Source: Rhizobacter sp. Root404 (GTDB taxonomy: Bacteria; Pseudomonadota; Gammaproteobacteria; Burkholderiales; Burkholderiaceae_C). From it: 64,000 nucleotides of DNA. A model generated the notes under the pieces. It did no database searches and was not told where the DNA came from. It saw only the letters and a program-made list of their open reading frames with translations. Shown piece by piece: positions 15,873 to 23,938 of this stretch. Position 1 is the first letter of the stretch; each line of letters starts with the position of its first letter. The stretch spans positions 1,056,890-1,120,889 of the forward strand of contig NZ_LMDS01000005.1 in assembly GCF_001425865.1 (NCBI RefSeq). Reading direction: 5' to 3'. The position numbers and the translations under genes are program-made.

Positions 15873-16543
15873 ACCCGATTGAACAAACCCGCTTCCAGCA
15901 GCTGCGCATGCAGTTCGGCTGCTTCATGGCCCGCGTGCTGGCCCGCTGCGGCCTGGTGCACAAGTCGAGCTTCGACCTGCTCGGCGCCTACGTCGACAAC
16001 CTCGAAGCTGAGCACGCTGCTCAACAAGAACGGCTGCACCGTCAAATTGACACGGCGCGTGAACATCGGGACATCTCCCACCGCGCCAGCCTCGCAAAGA
16101 ACACCGCCCTCGAAGCCGCCCAGCGTTCCTTCGACAACAAGGTTCACGAGCTGGAAGCCACCCGCCGCAAGGTCATCGAGCTCGACCAGAAGCTGGTGCA
16201 GACGAAGTTCGACTACGACAGCGTGCTGCGCGCTCGCGCGAGTGACCCGCGCCCGGCCGAGCACCAGCAACTGCTCGACAGCTACCTGCAAATGACCACG
16301 GCCTTCGAAGGCTGCCTGCGCAAAACCAAGTACGAGGATGCAGACACCGGCGTGACGTTGCGCCGCGGCGACCTCGTCACTGTCAATGGCTGCGACGCCG
16401 AGTACCTCGGTCAAACCAAGACGCACCTGGCCCTGTTCAGCCCTGATACCCGTCGGTGGATTGTCGAGAAGAAGGAAGACTTCTACCCGGCGGCCGTCGC
16501 GGCACAACCAGTTCAGCTGATTGTCAGCCGTTCGGAGGACTAA
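15869..16543 (+). CDS. Coiled-coil phage protein
   Basis: 224 residues. Roughly residues 40-125 are heptad-like (AEHAAQQERLHRQIDTAREH through ELEATRRKVIELDQKLV), indicating a long coiled coil. The C-terminal part (GDLVTVNGCDAEYLGQTKTH) looks beta-rich. No membrane segment. Overlaps neighbours on both sides by 1-4 bp. Not recognised. Confidence 0.65.
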   Translation: MNPIEQTRFQQLRMQFGCFMARVLARCGLVHKSSFDLLGAYVDNLEAEHAAQQERLHRQIDTAREHRDISHRASLAKNTALEAAQRSFDNKVHELEATRRKVIELDQKLVQTKFDYDSVLRARASDPRPAEHQQLLDSYLQMTTAFEGCLRKTKYEDADTGVTLRRGDLVTVNGCDAEYLGQTKTHLALFSPDTRRWIVEKKEDFYPAAVAAQPVQLIVSRSED

Positions 16544-16806
16544 TGAAACTCGAAGAAGAAATCCTGTCGCTGGCCTGCGTGGAAGCACGCGCGGCAAAAG
16601 CAAAGGCGGACGCAATGGCTGATGACGTCACGCTCCACATCGTACAGACCGCAAAAGAGGCCTCCGCAAATCCATTGGGAGCGACCATCGAGCTGCTTAC
16701 GAAGGTGGACTTCGACCGGCTCATCACCGCCGGCTTCAAGCCCGACGCCGATGGCACTCTGTGGGTGTTCAACGTAGCAATCAAGCTGGCAGGAGGCTAC
16801 CAATGA
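16543..16806 (+). CDS. Hypothetical phage protein (87 aa)
   Basis: Starts MKLEEEILSLACVEARAAKA at an ATG overlapping the previous stop (TAATG). Helical and Ala-rich. Function unknown. Confidence 0.6.
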   Translation: MKLEEEILSLACVEARAAKAKADAMADDVTLHIVQTAKEASANPLGATIELLTKVDFDRLITAGFKPDADGTLWVFNVAIKLAGGYQ

Positions 16807-17327
16807 ACTACTTCGCAAACCTGGCCGCCCTCTCCAGCGAGATGCCGCGGCTGTTGCAACTGGGGGTGGGCCACGTGCTGCCCCTGTATGCAACCATCTG
16901 GGCCATCTGGTCCATGCGCGGCTCGCTGCGCTCCGAGGCGTTCGTCCGGTATGCGTTCGCGCTGCTGGCCGTGACGCTTGTCATGCTCCAGACGAGCCAC
17001 TTTCAAATCAGCCGCACGGCATCCGGAGGCGCAAGCCTTGGCCTGCTCGTCTACTGGGGCATCAGTGTCCTGGCCGGCTGTGGCGTCGCGGTGGGAATGA
17101 AGCGCTGCGACTGGCGTGCCATCGTGCCCATGGCGTTCCTGCCAATCTGGTTCACGGACCTGGTGCAGGCCATTCCCCTGCTGGCGTACATGAACCCGCT
17201 CACGGGCATCGGCGGCGCCGGCCTGGCTGACGCGCTGGTGATTGCGCCGGTGGGCGCCATGCTGTTCGCACCCATCGTCATGTCGGTGTACAGCCGGGCA
17301 GTTCGCTGCTTCAAGCGGGGGGTGTGA
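16803..17327 (+). CDS. Multi-pass membrane protein
   Basis: 174 residues with about five hydrophobic segments: HVLPLYATIWAIW, FVRYAFALLAVTLVML, LGLLVYWGISVLAGCGVAV, IVPMAFLPIWFTDLVQAIPL and ADALVIAPVGAMLFAPIV. It ends in a positive tail (CFKRGV). It starts within the previous gene (ATGA) and its stop overlaps the holin-like gene. Its place next to holin-like and spanin-like genes suggests a lysis or superinfection role, but no family is recognised. Confidence 0.65.
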   Translation: MNYFANLAALSSEMPRLLQLGVGHVLPLYATIWAIWSMRGSLRSEAFVRYAFALLAVTLVMLQTSHFQISRTASGGASLGLLVYWGISVLAGCGVAVGMKRCDWRAIVPMAFLPIWFTDLVQAIPLLAYMNPLTGIGGAGLADALVIAPVGAMLFAPIVMSVYSRAVRCFKRGV

Positions 17328-17560
17328 TGCGTCACTTCCTCCGCGAGCTCATCACCGATGCACGCACGGGGAAGCCTTCGCTCTCCAAGGTGTTCTCGCT
17401 GTGCACCTACACCATCGTCCTCACGTGCTACGCGCACGCTTCCTGGGTCGGCCCCATGTCATCGGAGCTGACCCTGGTTGTGCTGGGCATTGTCGCGGGC
17501 AACGGTGCTGCATCCAAGTTTCTCTCAATGAAATTCAACCCTCCCAAGGAGACGCAATGA
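17327..17560 (+). CDS. Putative holin (two membrane segments)
   Basis: 77 residues. A basic N terminus precedes two hydrophobic helices (VFSLCTYTIVLTCYAHASW and ELTLVVLGIVAGNGAASKFL) and a short charged tail. Small size, two helices and a spanin-like gene pair nearby fit a class II holin, but a non-lytic small membrane protein cannot be excluded. Start at the TGATG overlap. Confidence 0.5.
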   Translation: MRHFLRELITDARTGKPSLSKVFSLCTYTIVLTCYAHASWVGPMSSELTLVVLGIVAGNGAASKFLSMKFNPPKETQ

Positions 17561-17832
17561 AAAAGCAAAAGCAACACGACAAGTTCTCCGCGATTCTCGC
17601 AAACATCTACAACATGAGCCAGTTAGGAACGAGCTACTACAGCGCCGTACAGGGATGCGAGGTGTGGGTGGTAGGCGATACCGACGCACCGAAATGCATG
17701 CTTGTCCAAAAGGGCACCGAACTGGCCATCACCAAGCCGTTCAAGAACGTGTCCGAAGCCATCCTGTGGGCTCACCAATTCGGCATCAGGGTCTGGTCTG
17801 ACGACATGCTCGATGGCGAGGCGGAGGACTAA
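17557..17832 (+). CDS. Hypothetical phage protein (91 aa)
   Basis: Starts MKKQKQHDKFSAILANIYNM at an ATGA overlap with the holin-like gene. Soluble; no motif recognised. Its stop overlaps the next start. Confidence 0.6.
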   Translation: MKKQKQHDKFSAILANIYNMSQLGTSYYSAVQGCEVWVVGDTDAPKCMLVQKGTELAITKPFKNVSEAILWAHQFGIRVWSDDMLDGEAED

Positions 17833-18236
17833 TGCTTGAAATCGCCCTGCTGTTCCTCAAGAAGCACTGGCAGGCTGCCTTTCTCATGGGCACCATTGTC
17901 TTCTTCACGGGCCTCAACGCCTACAACCGCTACCAAATCCACGGCCTGGAGAAACAGGTCACCACCCTCACCGCCGACAAGGCTCGCATCAACGCTGACC
18001 TGAACGGCAAGAACGCCCAGCTGTTCGACCTGGCCACCAAAACAACCAAGTTGAAGTCCGACCTGGTTGCAGCTGAAGAGCGCGCCGGCCAGGTTCGCGT
18101 CGTGACTGAAACCAAGGTCCGCCGCATCCTGGTCGCAGGCTTGCCGGCTGTGCCGGCTGAGTGCGCGAAGCAGGTGCAGCCCGTGGCCGACGCTGCGCGC
18201 GACACCCTCAACACTATCTGGAAGGAGCGGCAATGA
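17832..18236 (+). CDS. Rz-like inner-membrane spanin
   Basis: 134 residues. One N-terminal membrane helix (WQAAFLMGTIVFFTGLNAYN) is followed by a periplasmic coiled coil (HGLEKQVTTLTADKARINAD onward), the usual i-spanin layout. With the lipoprotein encoded at 18617 it would fuse inner and outer membranes at lysis. It lies more than 20 kb from the endolysin, unusual for spanins. Confidence 0.6.
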   Translation: MLEIALLFLKKHWQAAFLMGTIVFFTGLNAYNRYQIHGLEKQVTTLTADKARINADLNGKNAQLFDLATKTTKLKSDLVAAEERAGQVRVVTETKVRRILVAGLPAVPAECAKQVQPVADAARDTLNTIWKERQ

Positions 18237-18463
18237 ACTACCTCTGGCTTTTACTGCTGCTCCCCCTGGCCTATTACGGGCTGAAGGGGTCGTGGTGGCT
18301 CGCCAAAACTGATGGCGAATACTGGATGCGCTATTACGCCTACCAACGAATCACCAGCTTCGAGAATCAGCTCATCCGCCAGGTAAGCCTCGGAGAGCCC
18401 ATCACCAGCGAACAGCGTGAACAACTTGCGCAGCTTCGACAGGAACACAAGGAGATGCCATGA
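18233..18463 (+). CDS. Small membrane-anchored protein (76 aa)
   Basis: One N-terminal hydrophobic helix (YLWLLLLLPLAYYGLKGSWW), then a charged helical domain ending EQLAQLRQEHKEMP. ATGA overlap with the Rz-like gene. Not recognised; it could belong to the same membrane cassette. Confidence 0.55.
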   Translation: MNYLWLLLLLPLAYYGLKGSWWLAKTDGEYWMRYYAYQRITSFENQLIRQVSLGEPITSEQREQLAQLRQEHKEMP

Positions 18464-18636
18464 AACGCATCTACGCAACCATCGGAAATGAGTACGGCAC
18501 TCCCTTCGTTTATGACGAGGACGGCCTGTTCGTCTTCATGCTGGAAGGCGCCATCGAAGACAGGGCCACCGAGGTCTCGAAAGAGTTCTACGACGCATTC
18601 GTGAAGGAGTTCGGCCATGACAAACGAAACCAATAA
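18460..18636 (+). CDS. Hypothetical phage protein (58 aa)
   Basis: Acidic small protein (MKRIYATIGNEYGTPFVYDE), starting at an ATGA overlap with the previous gene and ending 20 bp inside the o-spanin-like gene. Function unknown. Confidence 0.55.
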   Translation: MKRIYATIGNEYGTPFVYDEDGLFVFMLEGAIEDRATEVSKEFYDAFVKEFGHDKRNQ

Positions 18637-18955
18637 GGGCGGCTTCCTTCAGCGCGTGTTGCTCGGCGCACTGCACGACTTCTTCCTGGTGTGGCTGCCG
18701 GTGACCCTGGTGGTTGTGGCCCTCACCGGCTGCGCAACCACCCAGGTTCCACCCCCGGTTGTCTACGTCACCGAAGTCGCACCGAAGGTCGCACTTCCCG
18801 CCGAGCCCAACTGGGTTTCCAAGGGTATCCCGGAGCAAACGCCGGTCAACCAGGTGTTGAACTTGGTCCTGGCAGACCTCCAGGCGGCAGTCGGCTACAT
18901 CGACGAGCTGAAAACCAAGTTCAAGCCGTTCACTGCAACCAAGGAGGTTAAATGA
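18617..18955 (+). CDS. Rz1-like outer-membrane spanin (lipoprotein)
   Basis: 112 residues. A signal peptide (FFLVWLPVTLVVVALTGC) ends in the lipobox LTGC, followed by a Pro/Val-rich segment (TTQVPPPVVYVTEVAP) as in Rz1 proteins. The mature protein is about 75 aa. It pairs with the 17832 gene product; the two are separate rather than nested. Confidence 0.6.
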   Translation: MTNETNKGGFLQRVLLGALHDFFLVWLPVTLVVVALTGCATTQVPPPVVYVTEVAPKVALPAEPNWVSKGIPEQTPVNQVLNLVLADLQAAVGYIDELKTKFKPFTATKEVK

Positions 18956-19113
18956 CGTTATTTGAACTGAGGGCCGCTCGGGGCGCCGTGCACTTCCTCG
19001 AAGCGTATGCCCTGGGCGCCATCCCGGTCGATGAGAAGATGGCGAAGAAGGCGGTAGAACTGCTCCGTGAAGCACTCAAGCACATCCCCGTTGAAACCGA
19101 GGAGACCAAATGA
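18952..19113 (+). CDS. Hypothetical phage protein (53 aa)
   Basis: MTLFELRAARGAVHFLEAYA start, AAGGAGGTTAA ribosome site, ATGA overlaps at both ends. Helical, function unknown. Confidence 0.55.
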   Translation: MTLFELRAARGAVHFLEAYALGAIPVDEKMAKKAVELLREALKHIPVETEETK

Positions 19114-19415
19114 AACCCGTCACCACTGCGCTGCACGTGGCGCACATCATCAAGCACCAGCAGGCCATGGAAGAGCAGCTGCAGCATGGTTGCCTGCTCC
19201 TGGTCACATCCGCGTTCCTGAAGGCCCTCGCGGCCGACCACAAGGACCCATGGCATCAACGCGGTCACGCCCCAACCGAGTTCTACGGGTTGAAGGTTGT
19301 CGAGTTTGACGAATCCATGGCTTACCCCCCGGGTCAACCATGGCGAATCGTCACGGCGACCGAGTTGGCCCGTGGCTTGGCCGTGGTTGACATGTACGGC
19401 TTGAACCGACTCTAA
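19110..19415 (+). CDS. Hypothetical phage protein (101 aa)
   Basis: Starts MKPVTTALHVAHIIKHQQAM. Soluble, His-rich at the N terminus, no catalytic motif recognised. Coupled to the preceding gene; 9 bp before the next. Confidence 0.6.
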   Translation: MKPVTTALHVAHIIKHQQAMEEQLQHGCLLLVTSAFLKALAADHKDPWHQRGHAPTEFYGLKVVEFDESMAYPPGQPWRIVTATELARGLAVVDMYGLNRL

Positions 19416-19424
19416 GGAGGACCA

Positions 19425-19718
19425 ATGGCTAAGTTAAAAATCGGCGATTACGTCCTCGCAACCAAGTGGAGAGACGGGGACCCTGGCGACCCGTGGGCAG
19501 TTGGTATCTACGGCGGCATTGTTCACGGCGCCCACCTCGTCAACGACACCCAAGGCAAGCCCATTCGGTGCTTTCGCCATGCGTCGCGCATCTCTCATGA
19601 GCTCGGCCAATGGTTGCTCACTAACGCTGCTGCGTTGGAAGCGTCGCCAGGCTGCCTGCTCAATCTCTGGCGCATCGCGCGCCGTCGGCCCGTAACAGTC
19701 GAACGTACTCCGCTCTAG
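19425..19718 (+). CDS. Hypothetical phage protein with SH3-like start
   Basis: 97 residues. The N terminus (KLKIGDYVLATKWRDGDPGD) resembles a small beta-barrel/SH3-type fold; the C terminus is basic. AAGGAGG ribosome site. No family assigned. Confidence 0.55.
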   Translation: MAKLKIGDYVLATKWRDGDPGDPWAVGIYGGIVHGAHLVNDTQGKPIRCFRHASRISHELGQWLLTNAAALEASPGCLLNLWRIARRRPVTVERTPL

Positions 19719-19734
19719 GCAACAACAAACCAAG

Positions 19735-19768
19735 GCGCCCCCGGTAGGACTCAGTTCTACCGGGGGCG
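19735..19768 (+). terminator. Strong hairpin between gene blocks
   Basis: GCGCCCCCGGTAG / CTACCGGGGGCGC, a 13-base perfect stem, not followed by a T run. Either a terminator for the phage polymerase or an RNA processing site. Confidence 0.5.
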
Positions 19769-19826
19769 CACCCATTTCAGGTCAGCGTTGCGCCTCGGCG
19801 CCATCTTTCTATCTGGTACAAAAACA

Positions 19827-20639
19827 ATGAAAACCCTACTGATTGACGCCGACATCGCGGCATACGTCGCCGCCCTGAAGAAGCCCGACGAAGTTAAAAC
19901 AGACGCACAAGTGGCCGCCTCCATTGATGGCCTGGTCAAGTTCTGCCGGGACTGGACGCAGTGCGAGGACGTGCGCATGTGCCTGTCGGACCCCCTGGTC
20001 AACTTCCGCAAGACCCTGGTGACTGCGACCTACAAGTGCGGCATTCCGGACGAGCACCGCGAACACCTCGACGTCGACTACAAGGCCGGCCGCGGGGACA
20101 AGCCGGAGCTCTACACCGTGGCGCTGCGCCACATCCACGACGCATACCCCGTCCTGCAGCTGCCAACCCTGGAAGCCGACGACGTGATGGGCATCATGGC
20201 CACCGCCGAGCCGGGCAAATACATCATCTGCTCTAGCGACAAGGACATGCGCTCGGTGCCGGGACCCATCTTCAACTTCCATGCGAAGCACTACAGCAAG
20301 GGTGTCGAAGAAATCAGCCTGGAAGAAGCGAACTACAACTTCTACCGCCAGGTGCTGACCGGTGACCCAGTGGACTCGTACCACGGCATCCCGGGCTGCG
20401 GCCCTGCCAAGGCCAACAACCTGCTCGGCCCCGTTGGCCAGGCCTCCGAAGCGGTCATGTGGGCTGCCATCGCGCGCGCCTACAAGGCTTATTTCAGCCT
20501 GAAGCTGGTGGCCGCGGAGGACTCGGACAAGTTCGCCATGGACTACGCCCTGACCCAAGCCCGCCTGGCGCGCATCCTGCGCTGCACGGACTACGACGTG
20601 GCCGACGACACCCTGACACTGTGGACGCCGCCGGCATGA
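19827..20639 (+). CDS. 5'-3' exonuclease, FEN/T7 gp6-like
   Basis: Removes primers and processes recombination intermediates. The 270-residue product (ATG at 19827, MKTLLIDADIAAYVAAL) has the FEN/PIN metal-binding pattern: early Asp in LLIDAD, LEADDVMGIMA, CSSDKDMRSV, then TGDPVDSYHGIPGCGPAKA, the helix-hairpin-helix H3TH region. A TTG at 19788 would add 13 residues and is less likely because the family starts at the first beta strand. It is the last replication gene, just before the structural block. Confidence 0.88.
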   Translation: MKTLLIDADIAAYVAALKKPDEVKTDAQVAASIDGLVKFCRDWTQCEDVRMCLSDPLVNFRKTLVTATYKCGIPDEHREHLDVDYKAGRGDKPELYTVALRHIHDAYPVLQLPTLEADDVMGIMATAEPGKYIICSSDKDMRSVPGPIFNFHAKHYSKGVEEISLEEANYNFYRQVLTGDPVDSYHGIPGCGPAKANNLLGPVGQASEAVMWAAIARAYKAYFSLKLVAAEDSDKFAMDYALTQARLARILRCTDYDVADDTLTLWTPPA

Positions 20640-20641
20640 AG

Positions 20642-20656
20642 TATCCCGTAGTGCAT
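20642..20656 (+). repeat. TATCCC intergenic element, copy 2
   Basis: TATCCCGTAGTGCAT, two bases after the exonuclease stop codon. Confidence 0.55.
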
Positions 20657-20690
20657 TGACCCCGACGCCGCCCTGGTGCCGGGGTCAATG
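20654..20690 (+). terminator. Hairpin after the exonuclease gene
   Basis: Eleven-base stem CATTGACCCCG / CGGGGTCAATG, 15-base loop, no T run. It overlaps the end of the TATCCC element and separates replication from structural genes. Confidence 0.55.
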
Positions 20691-20731
20691 CCATAGGCGT
20701 GTTCTATTGGTTTCCGTTTTTTCATAGCAAA

Positions 20732-20756
20732 CTCAACAGAGTAGACGTGTATGGAA
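20732..20756 (+). promoter_or_regulatory. Phage-polymerase promoter 5
   Basis: CTCAACAGAGTAGACGTGTA then TGGAA. Two substitutions from the core. First of a tandem pair ahead of the structural genes. Confidence 0.7.
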
Positions 20757-20793
20757 GAAAAGTGCGCGTCCCCCTTTTTCGATTCACTTCTAA

Positions 20794-20815
20794 CTCGTCA
20801 GAGGAGACGCGTATA
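20794..20815 (+). promoter_or_regulatory. Phage-polymerase promoter 6 doubling as ribosome site
   Basis: CTCGTCAGAGGAGACGCGTA: the core with T changed to G, creating GAGGAG just upstream of the ATG at 20817. It may act as a promoter, as a Shine-Dalgarno sequence, or both. Confidence 0.6.
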
Positions 20816-20816
20816 T

Positions 20817-20993
20817 ATGAAAACTTTCCCCCACAAATCCGAAGACCTCGTGAAAGAGCTGAACAAGCTCTACCCCGAACGTAGCCCCCGCATCCAGCAG
20901 TCCGAGCGTGAAATCTGGATGGAAGCCGGCCGGCGCGAGCTCATCAACCAACTCATCGTGCGCCTCGAGCGCGAGCAAAACGGAGGTTCCTGA
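20817..20993 (+). CDS. Small phage protein at the head of the structural block (58 aa)
   Basis: MKTFPHKSEDLVKELNKLYP start. Highly charged and helical. In T7-like phages short genes of unclear role occupy this place upstream of the portal. Its stop overlaps the next start by one base. Confidence 0.65.
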   Translation: MKTFPHKSEDLVKELNKLYPERSPRIQQSEREIWMEAGRRELINQLIVRLEREQNGGS

Positions 20994-21181
20994 TGTGTCT
21001 TAGCTCCCCGGACGTGCCACCAGCACCGCCGCCACTGGCCCCTTCGGCCGCCCCGAAAATCAAGAATCCGACCCAGCAGGCCCTGAACGTGAACGCGTCC
21101 GGCCAGGCTGTGCGCCGCGTCAATGGGCTCAGCTCCCTGCGCGTTGACCGTATCGGCTCCAGCTTCAATATCCCTCAGTGA
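20993..21181 (+). CDS. Small virion-type protein, T7 gp7.3-like
   Basis: 62 residues: MCLSSPDVPPAPPPLAPSAA, then a low-complexity stretch and LSSLRVDRIG. Short Met-Cys-starting, Pro/Ala-rich proteins with a basic C terminus directly upstream of the portal are typical of T7-like phages, where gp7.3 is a virion/tail assembly component. Assigned by position and composition. Confidence 0.5.
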   Translation: MCLSSPDVPPAPPPLAPSAAPKIKNPTQQALNVNASGQAVRRVNGLSSLRVDRIGSSFNIPQ

Positions 21182-21195
21182 ATGGAACGGGCCTA

Positions 21196-22755
21196 ATGGA
21201 AATCAAAACTACCGCAAAGGCCCGCTACCAGGCTCTCGAAGCGCACCGCCGCCCGTATCTCGACCGTGGCCGCCGCAACGTGAAGCTCTGCATTCCGAGC
21301 CTGCTGCCCCCCGAGGGCTACAACGGCAGCACTGACCTGGACGAGCCGTACCAGTCCGTCGGTTCTACCGGCCACTCGCACCTCGCGTCCAAGCTGACGA
21401 TGACGCTGCTGCCCGCCAACTCAGGCTTCTTCAAGCTGCAAGCCGACATCGCCGAGCTGCGCAAGGAAGGCCTGGACCAGGCCGGCATCACGGAAATCGA
21501 CTCGAGCCTGGGCGAATCGGAACAGTACATCCAGACTGCGATGAGCTCCGGCACGCTGCGCGCCAAAGTCACTGAATCGCTGCTGCACATCTTCGCAGTC
21601 GGCTCGAACTTCATGCACGTGACCGACCCCGCGAACGTCGTGCTCTACCGCCTGGACCAGTACGTCGTGCGCCGCGCCCGCAAGGGCCGCCTGCTCGAGT
21701 TCGTGCTGTTCGAGGAACTGGACATCGAAGAGCTGACCGCCGAAGAGCGCGCCGCCACTGACCTCACCCAGCACAAGGGCGACCAGCCGCTGGAGATGTA
21801 CACCTGGGGCAAGCTGCGTGACGGCAAGATGGAAGTGCACAAGGAAGTCAACGGCAAGCTGATTCCCGGCACCGAGGAAACCTTCCCGGAAGACGAGTGC
21901 CCCTACATCGCGCTTCGCTTCCGCAGCGTGGACGGCGAGCACTACAGCCGCAGCCTGATTGACGAAGTCTACGGCGACCTGAACGCGCTGGACGGCCTGA
22001 GCCAGGCCCTGCTAGAAGGCAGCCTGATGGCCTCGAAAGTCATCTGGCTGGTGAACCCGGGCGTGACGACGAAGCTGGAAGACCTGGTGCAGGCCCGCAA
22101 CGGTTCCTTCATCTACGGCAACGCCGGCGAAGTCCAAGCCCTGCAGATGCAGAAGCACGCCGACTTCGCGACCGCAGCGCAGCACATGGCCAAGCTCGAA
22201 CAGCGCCTTGCCATGGCATTCCTGATGTCCGCCGCAGTGCAGCGCGATGGCGAACGTGTCACGGCCGAAGAAATCCGGACCATGGCGCGCGAGCTGGAAG
22301 ACGGCCTGGGTGGCCTCTATTCGCTGCTGAGCCAAGAGTTGCAGCTGCCGCTGGTGCGCATCGTGATGTCTCTGCTCAAGCGTGAGAAGCGCCTGCCGCA
22401 GTATCCGAAGCACGTGGTCAAGCCGCAAATCGTGACTGGCATCGAAGCACTGGGCCGCGGCCACGACGCCGACAAGCTGCGTGAGTTCCTCAGCGAAATC
22501 GTGCAATTGCCAGGTGCCGCCGAGCGTCTGAACATCGGTGAAATCATCACCCGCCTCGCTACGGCAGGAGGTGTCTCGACAGAGAACCTGGTTCGTTCGG
22601 ACCAAGAAATCGCCGCTGAGCGCCAGAAGCAAATGATGGAACAAGCCGCGATGAACGTGGGCCAACAAGTCGGACCCGGTCTCATCCAGGGTGCGATGGC
22701 CCAGGCGCAAGCGCCGGCTGAACCACAAGCAGAACCCCAGGCCCAACCGGCCTAA
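21196..22755 (+). CDS. Portal (head-tail connector), T7 gp8-like
   Basis: Dodecameric ring through which DNA is packaged and ejected. About 519 residues (T7: 536). The match to T7 gp8 runs the full length: IPSLLPPEGYNGSTDL, SHLASKLTMTLLP, SSKV/ASKVIWLVNPGVT region, AVQRDGERVTAEEIRTMARE, GGLYSLLSQELQLPLVRIVM and TGIEALGRGHDADKL. The C terminus is Gln/Ala/Pro-rich. The ATG at 21196 is chosen; a GTG at 21178 overlapping the previous stop would add six residues. Confidence 0.95.
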   Translation: MEIKTTAKARYQALEAHRRPYLDRGRRNVKLCIPSLLPPEGYNGSTDLDEPYQSVGSTGHSHLASKLTMTLLPANSGFFKLQADIAELRKEGLDQAGITEIDSSLGESEQYIQTAMSSGTLRAKVTESLLHIFAVGSNFMHVTDPANVVLYRLDQYVVRRARKGRLLEFVLFEELDIEELTAEERAATDLTQHKGDQPLEMYTWGKLRDGKMEVHKEVNGKLIPGTEETFPEDECPYIALRFRSVDGEHYSRSLIDEVYGDLNALDGLSQALLEGSLMASKVIWLVNPGVTTKLEDLVQARNGSFIYGNAGEVQALQMQKHADFATAAQHMAKLEQRLAMAFLMSAAVQRDGERVTAEEIRTMARELEDGLGGLYSLLSQELQLPLVRIVMSLLKREKRLPQYPKHVVKPQIVTGIEALGRGHDADKLREFLSEIVQLPGAAERLNIGEIITRLATAGGVSTENLVRSDQEIAAERQKQMMEQAAMNVGQQVGPGLIQGAMAQAQAPAEPQAEPQAQPA

Positions 22756-22762
22756 CCCCCTT

Positions 22763-22794
22763 ACGGCAGCACCCGCTGATGCTGGTGCTGCCGT
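22763..22794 (+). terminator. Hairpin between portal and downstream genes
   Basis: Eleven-base stem ACGGCAGCACC / GGTGCTGCCGT with a ten-base loop and no T run; possibly an RNA processing site. Confidence 0.5.
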
Positions 22795-22823
22795 TCCCCC
22801 AACACGCATAAATGGAGACGACC

Positions 22824-23003
22824 ATGAGCGACCAAATCGAGAACCAAGAAGCACCTGAAGCAAAGCCTGCGAAGACCAAGGCCAAGACGAACACGTCCAC
22901 CTTCGTCATCAAGGAAGGCAAAGCGCCGACCAATCCCCCGCTGAAGCTGGGCGCGCCTACCTCGGTTGAAACCAAGGGCGGCATCAAGGTGAAGAACTAC
23001 TAA
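22824..23003 (+). CDS. Small Lys/Thr-rich phage protein (59 aa)
   Basis: MSDQIENQEAPEAKPAKTKA start (ATG at 22824 after GGAGACGACC; an ATG four codons earlier lacks this spacing). Low complexity, charged, probably disordered. Lies between portal and scaffold and overlaps the scaffold start by one base. Confidence 0.6.
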   Translation: MSDQIENQEAPEAKPAKTKAKTNTSTFVIKEGKAPTNPPLKLGAPTSVETKGGIKVKNY

Positions 23004-23938
23004 TGAGCGGCTTCGCCATCGAAGGCGGCACCGCCGCTGAAACCGACACCACGAGCACCGCAACGACCCCGGCAGCCGGCGCCCCCGCCGCAGCTGCCAC
23101 GGGCACGCAAGCGCCAGCCGTGCTGTCGAACGCTGAAATCGCCAAGCTCGACAAGAACAGCGATGCCTACCGCGACGCCATCCTGGCCAAGACTGCGGCC
23201 ACCCGCACGCGCCAGGGTGACAACGCAGGTGACGCCGAGACCAACCCGGACAACGCCGATGCCCCAGATGCACCCGCGCTCATCCTGGGCAAGTTCAAAA
23301 CCCAGGCGGACCTGGAGAAGGCCTACCAGGCAGCCCAGGCTGAACTGACGAAGTCCAAGCAAGGCGCCAAGAAAGAAGCTCCTGCTGCTGGCGATGCTGC
23401 TGCTGACGAAGGCGGCGAAACCGCTGCTGCCGGCGACGCTCCCGACTTCGAAGCCCTCGGCCAGGAGTTCAGCCAGAACGGCATGGACCTGACCGAAGAC
23501 AGCAAGGCGAAGCTCTACAAGCAATTCGGTCAAGGCGTGGTGGATTCCCACCTGGCTGGCCTGAAAGCCCAAGTCGAACTGGCGCAGTACAAGCTGCTGG
23601 AAACGGTCGGCATGTCCAAGCCTGAAGTCACGTCGCTGCTGCAGTGGGCGGGTTCGAACCTGCCAGCGGGTGACCGCGCCGTGTTCAACGCCTCGCAAAA
23701 CGGTGGCCCTGAAGCCGCTGCTGCTGGCCTGAAGATGCTCAAAACGCAGTACGAAGCCGCCAACGGCAAGACTGCAACGCGCACCTTCGACGGCGGTGGC
23801 AACGGCAATGGCGGTCCTTCGGGCTTCACGTCCAAGGCTGACATGAAAGCGGCCATCAACGACCCACGCTACAAGACCGACCGTGCCTACGCTGCAAGCG
23901 TGGCCGCGCGCATTCGCGTCAGCAAGCTGTTGTCCTAA
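23003..23938 (+). CDS. Capsid assembly (scaffolding) protein, T7 gp9-like
   Basis: 311 residues (T7: 307). Acidic, Ala/Thr-rich and probably largely disordered, with a conserved LGKFKTQADLEKAYQAAQAE motif and helical C-terminal half. Ends in a short basic helix (ARIRVSKLLS), as scaffolds do for capsid binding. Position between portal and capsid is diagnostic. Confidence 0.9.
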   Translation: MSGFAIEGGTAAETDTTSTATTPAAGAPAAAATGTQAPAVLSNAEIAKLDKNSDAYRDAILAKTAATRTRQGDNAGDAETNPDNADAPDAPALILGKFKTQADLEKAYQAAQAELTKSKQGAKKEAPAAGDAAADEGGETAAAGDAPDFEALGQEFSQNGMDLTEDSKAKLYKQFGQGVVDSHLAGLKAQVELAQYKLLETVGMSKPEVTSLLQWAGSNLPAGDRAVFNASQNGGPEAAAAGLKMLKTQYEAANGKTATRTFDGGGNGNGGPSGFTSKADMKAAINDPRYKTDRAYAASVAARIRVSKLLS

